Source: CAYUZU01 sp964448675
Lineage (GTDB): Bacteria > Planctomycetota > Phycisphaerae > UBA1845 > Fen-1342
Reading direction: 5' to 3'
Length of the DNA stretch: 64,000 nucleotides
Assembly (NCBI GenBank): GCA_964448675.1
Contig: CAYUZU010000022.1
Coordinates: 1 to 64,000 of the forward strand
Shown here: positions 1-8,871 of the stretch, one piece after another
Layout: each line of letters starts with the position of its first letter
Numbering within the stretch: the first letter of the stretch is position 1
Position numbers and translations under genes: made by a program
Notes under the pieces: generated by a model
Told to the model about the DNA's origin: nothing
Databases searched by the model: none
Seen by the model: the letters and a program-made list of their open reading frames with translations, nothing else

Positions 1-480
1 TGTCTTCGCGCAGGGTGCGCTGGTTATTCTACCCGTTCCTCCACGCCAATCCAACACAACGTCGGTTGGCCCACGATAAACGGCCCCTTCCGAAGGCCTC
101 TTTCCCGCAGGCGAGCCCAGCCGCCCGCTCTTTTGCAGAATACCCGATTCGCCGGTCTGGTGGTAGCAAAAAGTGTGGGATTATCCGGGCGTCGGGAGCG
201 GTTACTGCGAGCGATAGGTCGACATAAAATCCCTCAATTATTGAGGTTATGTGCTGCGTTGTGCCGGGGAGACGCGGTCCGCGCCCGCAAAAAACATTAT
301 GTAATGATTCGGCGCGCTCGCTCGGCCCCGCCCGTTTTCCCGCAATTCCCGCCACCCAGCCGCACGCCAACCCGCGCCGCGGGCCTGTGCCCATTGCCGG
401 CGGTACGGTTGACCTGGGCGTCGCTGGGCCGTCCCGGCGTCGTGCCGGGCGCCCGCCTCCTGCCCCGCGGAAGTCTATGT
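1..480. other. Gene-free stretch upstream of terminase
   Basis: I see no convincing gene here. The open frames are GC-shadow frames, and the one leading into the terminase has an Arg/Pro-rich sequence with no family resemblance before the Met at 481. Roughly 155-310 is clearly more AT-rich than the rest and contains a perfect 15-bp palindrome, CCTCAATTATTGAGG (232-246), which could be an operator. Bases 2-20 are identical to 23786-23804 inside the tape-measure-like gene. The stretch is probably part of a prophage that continues to the left of the window. Confidence 0.5.
232..246. promoter_or_regulatory. 15-bp perfect palindrome, possible operator
   Basis: CCTCAAT-T-ATTGAGG is a perfect inverted repeat with 7-bp arms and a 1-bp centre. 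It lies in a locally AT-rich patch about 235 bp upstream of the terminase start. Its size and symmetry suit a dimeric helix-turn-helix regulator. No promoter could be assigned with confidence beside it, so the operator role is inference. Confidence 0.35.
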
Positions 481-1968
481 ATGCCGCCAGCCGCTGCCTC
501 GCCGCCGACCCGCGACCCGCTCTGCTGGGCCCGGCACCATCTGCCCGAGTACTTCACCGACGAGCCGGCCGCGTTTCACCACGAACTGGTGCGCGACCTC
601 AGCGACCCCGCGCAGCGGCTCATCGCACGCGTTGCGCCGCGCGGTCACGCCAAGAGCACTTGCGCGACGCTGGCGTACCCGCTGTGGTGCGTCTGCGAGC
701 GGAAGCGGCGCAACATTGTCATTATCACGCACGAAGGCTCGCTCGCGAAGCAGTTCGTCCGTGACATCCGCGGCGAGTTGGACGGCAACGACCGCATTCT
801 GGCGCACTACGGCGATCTCTGCGCAGCTTCGGCCGACGACGACGCGGCCGGATGCGACTCGACCCGGCGCAAGGCCGCCAGGCGCCGCGTACGTCGCACG
901 TGGACGCAGGACAAGTTCACCACCACGACCGGCATCACCGTCCAGGCCAAAGGTACCGGGGCGAGTTTTCGCGGCACGCGCGTCGGGCCCAGCCGCCCCG
1001 ACCTGATCATCTGTGACGACATCGAGAAGGATGAGCATGTCGAATCGCCCGAGGGCCGCCGCAAGCTGGAGCACTGGCTGCGCCGCGTCGTAATGCCGGC
1101 ACTGGCGCCCGACGGGCAATTGCTCGTGCTGGGCTCGATCATTCACTACGACTCGCTGCTGGCGAACCTGCGTGATCGACGCCGCTTCCCACGCTGGAAC
1201 TACAAGGTGTATCGGGCACTGGAGGCCGCGCCGGACGAGAGCGGCGGCTATCGGCGGGTGCCGTTGTGGCCGGCGCGGTGGCCGGTGGAACGCCTGGACG
1301 TCGAGCGCGAGCGGGTCGGCACGCTGGCGTTCGAGCAGGAGTACCAGGCGAATCCGATCGATGATTCGATCCGTGTGTTCCGCCCCGAGTGGCTGCAACG
1401 CTATGATCCCGCCGAACTCGTCGCCGATCGCCTTGTCACGCTGATGGCCGTGGATCCGGCGACGGGGGTGAGCGGCGGCGACTTCTTCGCGATCTGGGTC
1501 GGCAGCGTCGATACGCGCAGCGGCATCATCTATACGCGCAAGCTGGTGCTCGAGCGCGTCGGCGTCGTCGCGCAGATCAAGCGCATCGTCGCGAACTTCG
1601 AACGGTGGCGACCGCTCAAGATCGGCATCGAGACGGTGGCGTACCAGGTGGCGCTCAAGGACGTGCTCGAGGAGCACAGCCGCCGGCTGGGGTTGTACAT
1701 GCCGATCGTCGCACTGCAGACCACGGCCAACAAGCGGGCGCGGATCGAGGGCAGCTCGCCGTTCTACGAGAACGGCACGTTCCGCCTGCCGCCCGATCTG
1801 CCAGCGGAGATCGAGCAGCAGTTCCTGCACTTCCCCAAGGCCCGGCACGACGATGCGCCCGATGTGTGCGCGATGGGCATCGAACTGGCGCGCACCGTGT
1901 GCCGCGGCGGACTGATCGACGGCGCCACGCTCGGCCGGGAGCCGTTTCCGCACCGTGGCGCGTGGTAG
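481..1968 (+). CDS. Phage terminase large subunit (TerL)
   Basis: 495 aa from an ATG with GGAAG about 7 nt upstream; the frame stays open further upstream but that part is Arg/Pro-rich and unlike a protein. The product would be the packaging motor and nuclease of a tailed phage. Visible motifs: a Walker A variant APRGHAKST (residues 52-60), typical of TerL; Walker B LIICDD (175-180); and a C-terminal RNase H-like nuclease with acidic residues in AVDPATG (D325), IETVAYQ (E384) and RHDDAPD (D457, D458, D461). All expected acidic residues are present, so it looks functional. No small terminase, portal or capsid gene lies next to it in the window; the next gene is a chromosomal membrane protein. 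It is probably the edge of a prophage to the left, or a stray gene. It is not adjacent to, nor on the same strand as, the Mu-like element at 22-36 kb. Confidence 0.88.
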   Translation: MPPAAASPPTRDPLCWARHHLPEYFTDEPAAFHHELVRDLSDPAQRLIARVAPRGHAKSTCATLAYPLWCVCERKRRNIVIITHEGSLAKQFVRDIRGELDGNDRILAHYGDLCAASADDDAAGCDSTRRKAARRRVRRTWTQDKFTTTTGITVQAKGTGASFRGTRVGPSRPDLIICDDIEKDEHVESPEGRRKLEHWLRRVVMPALAPDGQLLVLGSIIHYDSLLANLRDRRRFPRWNYKVYRALEAAPDESGGYRRVPLWPARWPVERLDVERERVGTLAFEQEYQANPIDDSIRVFRPEWLQRYDPAELVADRLVTLMAVDPATGVSGGDFFAIWVGSVDTRSGIIYTRKLVLERVGVVAQIKRIVANFERWRPLKIGIETVAYQVALKDVLEEHSRRLGLYMPIVALQTTANKRARIEGSSPFYENGTFRLPPDLPAEIEQQFLHFPKARHDDAPDVCAMGIELARTVCRGGLIDGATLGREPFPHRGAW

Positions 1969-2025
1969 CGCGCGGGGCCGGCCTTCGCTTGATCCGCGAG
2001 ATTGCCGCGTGCTACGATCCCACGA

Positions 2026-3963
2026 ATGTGTGCGGCCGAATCACAGCGCGATGTCTCGGGCGGCGCCGTCGGGGCGGTGGACGTGCCGGGGCCGCGCGCC
2101 CGCCGCCGCGATCCCGGGTGGTTGCTCCTGCTGCTGATCGCGGGCGTGGCGGTCTTCGTCGCGGTCGCGCACTGGACCGCGCTCAGCGCGCGGGCCAATG
2201 CGTTTGACGACGTGCAGTACCTGGACCAGAACCCCCTGGTGCAGAACCCGAGTTGGGAATCGACCCGGCGGTTCTTCGTCGAGGTTCTGCGGCCGTCGAC
2301 GGTGGGGGGCTACTACCAGCCACTGGCGATGACCTCCCTGATGCTCGATGTTGCGCTCGGAGGACGTCCCGACTATCTGCGCCCGTTTCATCGCACCAGC
2401 TTGCTCCTGCACATTCTGAACACGTCGCTCGTGATTGTCCTCTTGTATGTGTTGTTCGGGAATGCGCCGGTGGCCGCGCTGGTGGGGCTGCTGTTCGGCG
2501 TCCATCCGATGACGGTCGAGGTCGTCGTCTGGGTCAGTGAGCGCAAGACGCTCGTGGCGACGTTCTTTGCGTTGTGGTGCCTGATCACCTACGTGTGGTA
2601 TACGCGCGGCGGCTGGGGCTGGTACCCGGCGGTGGTCGTAGCGCTGGTGTTGGCGCTGCTGGCGAAGCCGACGACCACACCGTTGCCGGTCCTGCTGGTG
2701 CTGTTGGATGCGTGGCCGCTACGGCGGCTGCAGCGCGTGCGGTGGAAAGCGCTGTGGGAGAAGATCCCCCTGTTCGTAATTGTTGGCATTTCAGCGATCA
2801 TCACGATCGTCTCGCAGAAGGCCACCGCCGGCTTGCGCATGCCGACGGAGCACGACCTGCCGTTGCAGGTGCCGCTGACGATCGCGCACAACATCGTATT
2901 TTACCCGATGAAGCTGGTCTGGCCGGCGCTGCTGACGCCGCACACGGCTTTTCCGCAGCCGTTCGACCTGAGCCACCCGATGCTGCAGGCCGGGGTGATC
3001 GGGACGGCGTTGCTGCTGGTGGCGCTGGCCGTGTCGCTGCGCTGGACGCGCATGTTCGCGGTGGGCTGGCTATTCTTCTTCATCGCGATCTTCCCGACGA
3101 TGGGCGTGTTCGGCTTCACGAACATCATCGCGTCGGACAAGTACGTCTACCTGCCGGTGGTGGGATTCCTGATGGTGTTGGCGGCGCTGTCGGTGCAGGT
3201 GTGGGGCTGGTCGGCGACAAAGCTGGGGAGGCTGCGGCGTGGCGGGTTGGTCGTGCTGCTGCTGGGCCTGGCGGTGGCGGGGGCGGTGCGGACCCGCGGG
3301 CAACTGCACCTGTGGCAGGATACCGAGACGCTCTATCGCCACATGATTGCCCACGCACCGCGGGCGGGGCAGCTCTATGACGGCCTCGGTGTCGAGTTGT
3401 ACGCCAAGGGCGAGCGCGCGGAGGCCCGCGCATTGTACGAGCGCGCCGTCGAACTCAATCCGGCCAATTACGCGGCATTGAACAATCTCGGCATGGCGCT
3501 GGCGGACCTCGGCCGGTATGATGCGGCGAAGGACTATTTCGCGCGGGCGATCCAGGCGGCCCGCGAGCGCGGCGCAGAGTTCCCCGAGGGGCTCGCCAAC
3601 CTCGGCCGGACGCTGGTGCAGTTGAACCGTGCCGACGAGGCGCTGCCGTATTATCAGAAAGCCCTCGCAGTCAAGCCCCACATGCCCGACGTGCACCACT
3701 CGCTGGGCGTATACTGGGCGATGCAGGGCGACCTGGACAAGGCGGCGGACGCGTTCCGCACCGCGAGCCGACTGGACCCGACCCTGGTGCCGCCGCGGAT
3801 CGGGCTGGCCCGGCTCCTGGCGGTACGCGGCCGGGCCGCGGAGGCACGGATGCTGCTCGAGGAACTCCGGCAGCGCGTGCCGGGCGATCCGCGCGTGGCG
3901 GCAGAGCTGCAGCGCCTGCAGCAGATGACGACACAGCCCGCGGCCGAGGGTGCGGTACCCTGA
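2026..3963 (+). CDS. Polytopic membrane protein with TPR tail (TMTC-like)
   Basis: About 645 aa. A basic N-terminus is followed by roughly ten hydrophobic segments (residues about 30-420) and then by five or so tetratricopeptide repeats (about 445-640, e.g. YDGLGVELYAKGERAEARAL). The FDDVQYL motif in the first extracytoplasmic loop, the YYQPLAMTSLM motif and the HP(M)TVE..WVSERKT motif are those of the TMTC-like group of GT-C membrane glycosyltransferases, which transfer sugars from lipid-linked donors. That would make it a candidate surface-protein glycosyltransferase; the substrate is unknown. The start is uncertain: no clear ribosome binding site is seen before this ATG and alternatives lie within 60 bp. 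The next gene is a close paralogue 34 bp downstream, so the two are likely cotranscribed. Confidence 0.75.
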   Translation: MCAAESQRDVSGGAVGAVDVPGPRARRRDPGWLLLLLIAGVAVFVAVAHWTALSARANAFDDVQYLDQNPLVQNPSWESTRRFFVEVLRPSTVGGYYQPLAMTSLMLDVALGGRPDYLRPFHRTSLLLHILNTSLVIVLLYVLFGNAPVAALVGLLFGVHPMTVEVVVWVSERKTLVATFFALWCLITYVWYTRGGWGWYPAVVVALVLALLAKPTTTPLPVLLVLLDAWPLRRLQRVRWKALWEKIPLFVIVGISAIITIVSQKATAGLRMPTEHDLPLQVPLTIAHNIVFYPMKLVWPALLTPHTAFPQPFDLSHPMLQAGVIGTALLLVALAVSLRWTRMFAVGWLFFFIAIFPTMGVFGFTNIIASDKYVYLPVVGFLMVLAALSVQVWGWSATKLGRLRRGGLVVLLLGLAVAGAVRTRGQLHLWQDTETLYRHMIAHAPRAGQLYDGLGVELYAKGERAEARALYERAVELNPANYAALNNLGMALADLGRYDAAKDYFARAIQAARERGAEFPEGLANLGRTLVQLNRADEALPYYQKALAVKPHMPDVHHSLGVYWAMQGDLDKAADAFRTASRLDPTLVPPRIGLARLLAVRGRAAEARMLLEELRQRVPGDPRVAAELQRLQQMTTQPAAEGAVP

Positions 3964-3997
3964 TGCGTCTCCGTGCGGCGCGAAAGCAGGCAAGGCG

Positions 3998-5950
3998 ATG
4001 AGTGACGAACCACAACCGACACCGCCCGATCTTCCGCCCGCGCCGGTGCTGCGCACCGCGACGCATGACGGCGGCGCCACGCTGCTCACCTGGCTGACCG
4101 TGGCGGTGTGTGCGCTGACATTCGCGGTGCATCTGCCCGTGTTCCGGGCCGAGGCCGTGTACTTCGACGACGGGATGTATCTCACCGAGAATCGGCTGGT
4201 GCAGAACCCGAGCTGGGAATCGGTGCAGACGTTCTTCAGTGAGGTGCGCAACCCGTCGACGGTGCGCGGCTACTACCAGCCGCTCGCGATGACGTCGCTG
4301 ATGGTGGATGTGGCCCTGGGCGGGGACGCGGACAACCTGACGCCGTTTCACGTCACGAGCCTGACGCTGCACGTGGCGAACGTGGCGCTGGTGACCGTGC
4401 TGCTGTACCTGCTGTTCAAGAACGCGTGGGTGGCGGCGCTGACGGGGCTGCTCTTCGGCGTTCACCCGCTGACGGTAGAATCGATTCCGTGGATCGCCGA
4501 GCGCAAGACGCTGCTGGCGGGGTTCTTCTCGTTCGCGTGTCTGCTGGCGTACGTGGTGTACGTGGATCGACGAAGCTGGCTGGCGTACGGCGTGTCGCTG
4601 CTGATGCTGGTCCTGGCGCTGTTGTCGAAGCCGACGAGTGTGCCGCTGCCGGCGGTACTGCTGCTGCTCGACTTCTGGCCGCTGCGCCGACTGAACTGGC
4701 GGGCGGTGGTGGAGAAAGTGCCGTTCCTCGTCGTCGCGGGTGGGGCAGCCGTGATCACGGTCATTTCGCAGGAGACGGCCGCCGACACGATCGCGCCCGG
4801 CGAGCGTGAGCAGGGCTGGTTCGACGTGCTGTTGATCATCTTTCACAACATCGTGTTCTACCTGTGGAAGATCGTGTGGCCGGCCGACCTGTCGTCGAAC
4901 TACGGCTTCCCGCAGCCGTTCACCTGGCAGCAGCCGCGCGTGCTGGCGGGCATCATCGGGACCGCGGTGCTGATTCCGTTGCTGCTGATCAGCCTGCGCT
5001 GGACGCGGGCCGCACTGACCGGCTGGCTGATCTTCTTCGTGGCCATCTTCCCGACGATGGGCGTCATCGGCTTCACGAACGTCATCGCGTCGCACAAGTA
5101 TGCCTATATCCCGGCGGTCGGCTTGTTGATGATCCTGGCGTGGGCATTGACATGGCTGTGGCAGACGGCGGGGGTGCGGTCGGGGGCGCTGGCGCTGCGT
5201 GGTGCCTTGGTGGCGGGGGTGCTGGTGCTGGCCGGGCTGGAGGGCTGGGCCGCCGTCGCGCAGCACCGCACCTGGCGCGACACCGAGACGCTCTACCGTG
5301 CGATGCTGGACCACCCGGATCCGGGGGATGCCTATGCGTTGCACTCGGGCCTGGGCGACGTGCTCATCGCGCGTGGTGAGCTCGACGAGGGACTGCGCTA
5401 TCTGGAGCAGTCGCTCGAGCTCAACCCCGACTACTACGTCGCGCAGAACAACATGGGCCTGGCCCTGGTCAAGCAAGCCGAGCGGCTGGTCACCGAGAAG
5501 CAGAACGAGGCGGCCCTGGCGGCCCTGCAGCAAGCGAAGCGTCACTTCGAGAAGTCGGTCGAGCTCAAGCCCGGCGCGACGGCCTACGCCAACCTGGGGC
5601 GGCTCGCCCGCTACCTGGGCAAGCCGGACGAGGCGGAGACATACCTGGAGCAGGCGCTCGAGCTCGATCCGGCGTCGTACGAGTCGTACAACGCGCTGGC
5701 CGTGTTGAAGGCGATGCGTGGCGACCTGGCGGCGGCCGAGGCCAACTTCCGCAAGGCGATCGAGGTGAATCCGCGTTTCGTGGCGGCGTATGTCGGCCTG
5801 GCGCGGGCCCTGCGCGTGCAGCAGGAGCTCAGCGAGGCGGTGCGCGTTTGCCAGGACGCGCTGCAGATCGACCCGGACAACCGGAGCGTGCAGGCGGAGC
5901 TGAACGCGGCCCGGGCGGCCCTGGAACAGCAGGAGCTGCCGGCGCCGTAG
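3998..5950 (+). CDS. Polytopic membrane protein with TPR tail, paralogue of upstream gene
   Basis: 650 aa; ATG preceded by an AGGCAAGG purine tract. It has the same architecture as its upstream neighbour: about ten membrane segments, the YFDDGMYL loop motif, YYQPLAMTSLM, HPLTVESIPWIAERKT, GFTNVIASHKYAYIPA, then TPRs (about 430-640). Long blocks are identical between the two (for example LVQNPSWES and YYQPLAMTSLM), so they arose by tandem duplication and then diverged, mostly in the TPR part. It is likely a TMTC-type GT-C glycosyltransferase acting in the cytoplasmic membrane. The TPR domain probably selects partner proteins, and its divergence suggests the two paralogues have different clients. 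This is inference from family architecture. Confidence 0.75.
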   Translation: MSDEPQPTPPDLPPAPVLRTATHDGGATLLTWLTVAVCALTFAVHLPVFRAEAVYFDDGMYLTENRLVQNPSWESVQTFFSEVRNPSTVRGYYQPLAMTSLMVDVALGGDADNLTPFHVTSLTLHVANVALVTVLLYLLFKNAWVAALTGLLFGVHPLTVESIPWIAERKTLLAGFFSFACLLAYVVYVDRRSWLAYGVSLLMLVLALLSKPTSVPLPAVLLLLDFWPLRRLNWRAVVEKVPFLVVAGGAAVITVISQETAADTIAPGEREQGWFDVLLIIFHNIVFYLWKIVWPADLSSNYGFPQPFTWQQPRVLAGIIGTAVLIPLLLISLRWTRAALTGWLIFFVAIFPTMGVIGFTNVIASHKYAYIPAVGLLMILAWALTWLWQTAGVRSGALALRGALVAGVLVLAGLEGWAAVAQHRTWRDTETLYRAMLDHPDPGDAYALHSGLGDVLIARGELDEGLRYLEQSLELNPDYYVAQNNMGLALVKQAERLVTEKQNEAALAALQQAKRHFEKSVELKPGATAYANLGRLARYLGKPDEAETYLEQALELDPASYESYNALAVLKAMRGDLAAAEANFRKAIEVNPRFVAAYVGLARALRVQQELSEAVRVCQDALQIDPDNRSVQAELNAARAALEQQELPAP

Positions 5951-6012
5951 ACGGCGGCTCATCAGGGGATGTGGGACGAGCCGGTGGCGCGCGGTGCCGC
6001 CAGGAGGCCGAG

Positions 6013-6642
6013 ATGAAGAACGCGATGTTCGTGGTGGGTGGCTGGGAAGGTCACACGCCCCAGGAAAGCGCGGGTTTGTTCGCGACGTGGTTGCAGCAGC
6101 AGGGTTTCGCGGTCGAGCTGGCCGACAGCCTGGCGGTGTACGCCGACACGGAGAAGCTCCAGACGCTCGACCTGATCGTGCCGTGCTGGACGATGGGCGA
6201 GCTGACCGAAGCGCAGGAGAAAGGGTTGTGCGATGCCGTGGCGGCGGGCGTGGGCCTGGCGGGCTGGCACGGCACCATGTGCGATTCGTTCCGCAACAGC
6301 GTGAATTACCAGTGGATGACCGGCGGGCAGTGGGTGGCGCACCCGGGTGATATCAAGCCGGCCTACGACGTCCGGCTTGTCGACGACAGCCACGCGATCA
6401 CGCGCGGCCTGCAGGGTTTCACGCTGCGCGAGACCGAGCAATACTATATGCATGTCGATCCTGCGGTGCAGGTGCTGGCGACCACGACTTTCGACAACGG
6501 CGCCGACATGCCGGCCGTGTGGGTCAAGTCCTGGGGCCAGGGCCGCGTGGCGTATGCGTCCTTCGGCCACACTTACAGGGATTTCGACGTGCCTGAGGCG
6601 CTGGAGATCGTGCAGCGCGGTATGCTATGGGCCGCGCGGTAG
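6013..6642 (+). CDS. ThuA-like domain protein
   Basis: 209 aa; the ATG follows a strong AGGAGG. The sequence fits the ThuA (trehalose-utilisation) family: a glutamine-amidotransferase-like Rossmann fold with the WHGTMCDSFR segment, the HPGDI..Y.V...D..H.IT.GL stretch, ETEQYYMHVDP and a C-terminal W..G.GRVAY.SFGHT...FD.PE block. These proteins occur very often in Planctomycetota beside Gfo/Idh/MocA oxidoreductases, as here (the next gene starts 60 bp on), and are thought to act in sugar or polyol catabolism; the exact reaction is unknown. No signal peptide is seen, so it is probably cytoplasmic. Confidence 0.8.
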   Translation: MKNAMFVVGGWEGHTPQESAGLFATWLQQQGFAVELADSLAVYADTEKLQTLDLIVPCWTMGELTEAQEKGLCDAVAAGVGLAGWHGTMCDSFRNSVNYQWMTGGQWVAHPGDIKPAYDVRLVDDSHAITRGLQGFTLRETEQYYMHVDPAVQVLATTTFDNGADMPAVWVKSWGQGRVAYASFGHTYRDFDVPEALEIVQRGMLWAAR

Positions 6643-6702
6643 CCGCCGCCGGCGCGCGGCGTGGCCTGCCGGCCAATTGAGGGTCAATGAAGGATGGGTC
6701 CG

Positions 6703-7812
6703 ATGGACTGGGCGCCAGTGAAAGTGGGTGTGATCGGCTGCGGCAACATCAGCGGCCGCTACCTGGGCAACGCGAAGACCTTTGCCGCGATCGAGATCGC
6801 CGGCGTGGCCGACCTGATCCCCGAGAAGGCGATCACGAAGGCGGTCGATTTCGGTGTGCCGCAGGCGAACACCGCCGACGAGCTTCTCGCCAACCCCGAC
6901 ATCGAGGTGGTCCTGAACCTCACCACGCCTGCGGCGCACACCGGCATCACGCTGGCGGCGCTGCACGCGGGCAAGTCGGTCTACAAGGAGAAGCCCTTCG
7001 CGATCAGCCGCGAGGACGGCCAGCGCATCCTCGATGCGGCACGGGACAACAACCTGCGCGTCGGCTGTGCGCCGGATACGTTCCTCGGCGCCGGGTACCA
7101 GACCGCCCGCAGGCTGCTCGACGACGGTGCGATCGGTGAGCCGGTGGCGGCCACGGCATTCATGACCGGTCACGGCCACGAGCACTGGCACCCCAATCCC
7201 GAGTTCTACTACCAGGTGGGCGGCGGCCCGCTGTTCGACATGGGGCCGTACTACCTCACCGCGCTGGTGCACCTGCTGGGCCCGGTGCGGCGCGTGTGCG
7301 CCAGCACGCGCATCACCTTCCCCGAGCGGACCATCACGAGCCAGCCCAAGCATGGCAAGAAGATCAAGGTCGAGACCCCCACGCACGTCGCGGGCGTGCT
7401 GGATTTCGACTGCGGCGTGGTGTGTACGCTGATCATGAGCTTCGATGTCTGGCACGCCAACCTGCCGTTTGTCGAGGTCTATGGCGCGAGCGGCAGCCTG
7501 AGCCTGCCGGACCCGAATACTTTCGGCGGTCCGGTGCGGCTGCGGCAGGCGGAAGAGGCGGACTGGCGCGAGATGCCGCTGACGTTCCCGTACGAGCAGG
7601 ACAACCGGGGGATCGGGCTGGCCGACATGGCGCATGCGCTGCGCACCGGTCGGTCGCATCGCGCCAATGCCGAGCTGGGCTACCACGTGCTCGACGTGAT
7701 GCACGCGCTGCACGAGTCGTCGGACATGGAGCGACACGTGGACCTCGGCAGCCGGTGCGCGCAGCCCGCGCCGATTGTGCCGGACTTGACACCGGGCATG
7801 CTCGACGACTAA
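6703..7812 (+). CDS. Gfo/Idh/MocA family oxidoreductase
   Basis: About 369 aa. The N-terminal dinucleotide-binding fold starts with [14 protein letters not shown], followed by the family's nucleotide-site EKPFAI motif (preceded by K, at about residue 95) and by the C-terminal alpha/beta substrate domain. [26 protein letters not shown] is the typical GG.. D.G.H/Y block. It would be an NAD(P)-dependent dehydrogenase of a sugar or inositol-like compound; the substrate cannot be read from sequence. An ATG 9 nt upstream (6694) is also in frame, but a GAAGG sits too close to it and is better spaced for the start chosen here. Together with the ThuA-like gene it probably forms a small catabolic unit. 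Confidence 0.85.
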   Translation: MDWAPVKVGVIGCGNISGRYLGNAKTFAAIEIAGVADLIPEKAITKAVDFGVPQANTADELLANPDIEVVLNLTTPAAHTGITLAALHAGKSVYKEKPFAISREDGQRILDAARDNNLRVGCAPDTFLGAGYQTARRLLDDGAIGEPVAATAFMTGHGHEHWHPNPEFYYQVGGGPLFDMGPYYLTALVHLLGPVRRVCASTRITFPERTITSQPKHGKKIKVETPTHVAGVLDFDCGVVCTLIMSFDVWHANLPFVEVYGASGSLSLPDPNTFGGPVRLRQAEEADWREMPLTFPYEQDNRGIGLADMAHALRTGRSHRANAELGYHVLDVMHALHESSDMERHVDLGSRCAQPAPIVPDLTPGMLDD

Positions 7813-7895
7813 ACAGTCCCCTCAAACAAGCCGATCTATCCCCGCGAGCCACGAGTGCGGTTCGTGGCGAGCGAATTCACTGGGGTTTGACCGGT

Positions 7896-8804
7896 ATGAA
7901 CGACATCCGTAGTCTCGCACGCATCGTTTGCGCCTCGACGATTGTCAGTCTGCTTGCCGGTTGTGTCGGTCCGCCGCCGACGCTGGCCACGATCTTCCTG
8001 CGCCCGACGACGGAGATGGTCGGAACGCCGGCGGATTACCGCGTCGCCTATGACGAGCTCTTCGTGCCGGTCAACGCCGAGCGGCAGGTGGCCGTCTGGC
8101 ACGCACGGGCCGAGGATCCCAAGGGCATCGTGGTGATCGTGCCGGGGTCGGACCGCAACAAGTCGCGCTACCTGATCGCGCTGCCGGTGTTCGTGCCAAA
8201 CGGCTACGACGTGGTGCTGATGGACTACAGCGGCTTTGGTGACAGCACGCCGACGCGGCTGGAGCTCGACAACCTGAGCGAGGACGGGCTGGCCGTGGTG
8301 GACTACGCGCGGTCGGTGCACGAGAACGTGTTCGTTTTCGGCATCAGCACCGGCGGGCCGACCGCGGTGTGGGTCGGCAAGCAACGCGACGTGACGGGTG
8401 TCATGCTCGAGGCCCCGCTGGTGCTCGAGCACGAGGTCGAATACTGGCTGCGCAACAACGATGTGCTGCTGCCGTTGTGGGACATCGCCAACCTGTGGGT
8501 GTATCCGCAGCTCCCGCCGTCCTTCGACATCCTGGACAATATCACCGACGTGGACGAGCCGCTGCTGGTCATGCAGTCGATCGAAGACGAGGTCGTGCCC
8601 TACGAGACCGGCGTGATGGTCTATGACGCGGCCAACGAGCCCCGGCGGTTCTTCGAGATGCGCGGCGGCCACGGCAAGATGATCGAGCTCGAACCCGAGC
8701 TGTACACCGCGACGATCACCGGCTGGCTCGACGCGCTGGCCGGGGAGGACGAAGCGACGGCGCGGCAGAGCGACGCAGCGACCGCGGGGGAAGCAGACGC
8801 GTAG
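7896..8804 (+). CDS. Lipoprotein alpha/beta hydrolase
   Basis: 302 aa. The N-terminus is a lipoprotein signal (IVSLLAGC, Cys near residue 22), so the protein should be lipid-anchored on the outer side of the cytoplasmic membrane or in the outer membrane. The rest is an alpha/beta-hydrolase fold: strand GIVVIVPGSDRN, VVLMDYSGFGDS, nucleophile elbow GISTGG (Ser of G-x-S-x-G), a late acid in QSIEDEVVP and His in GGHGKM. It resembles BAAT/YqhI-type serine hydrolases. Substrate unknown. It ends convergently with the URO-D-like gene. Confidence 0.75.
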   Translation: MNDIRSLARIVCASTIVSLLAGCVGPPPTLATIFLRPTTEMVGTPADYRVAYDELFVPVNAERQVAVWHARAEDPKGIVVIVPGSDRNKSRYLIALPVFVPNGYDVVLMDYSGFGDSTPTRLELDNLSEDGLAVVDYARSVHENVFVFGISTGGPTAVWVGKQRDVTGVMLEAPLVLEHEVEYWLRNNDVLLPLWDIANLWVYPQLPPSFDILDNITDVDEPLLVMQSIEDEVVPYETGVMVYDAANEPRRFFEMRGGHGKMIELEPELYTATITGWLDALAGEDEATARQSDAATAGEADA

Positions 8805-8871
8805 TGGCCGGACTCGGCAGCGAACGTCCGCCCTTCGTGCCACGGCTCCGCAAACCGCGCCGGACAGCGCT

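Noticed and set aside
3671..5962. Long open frame on the minus strand across the TMTC-like gene
   Set aside because: It is antisense to a clear gene, Arg/Gln/His-rich and results from GC-rich codon bias.
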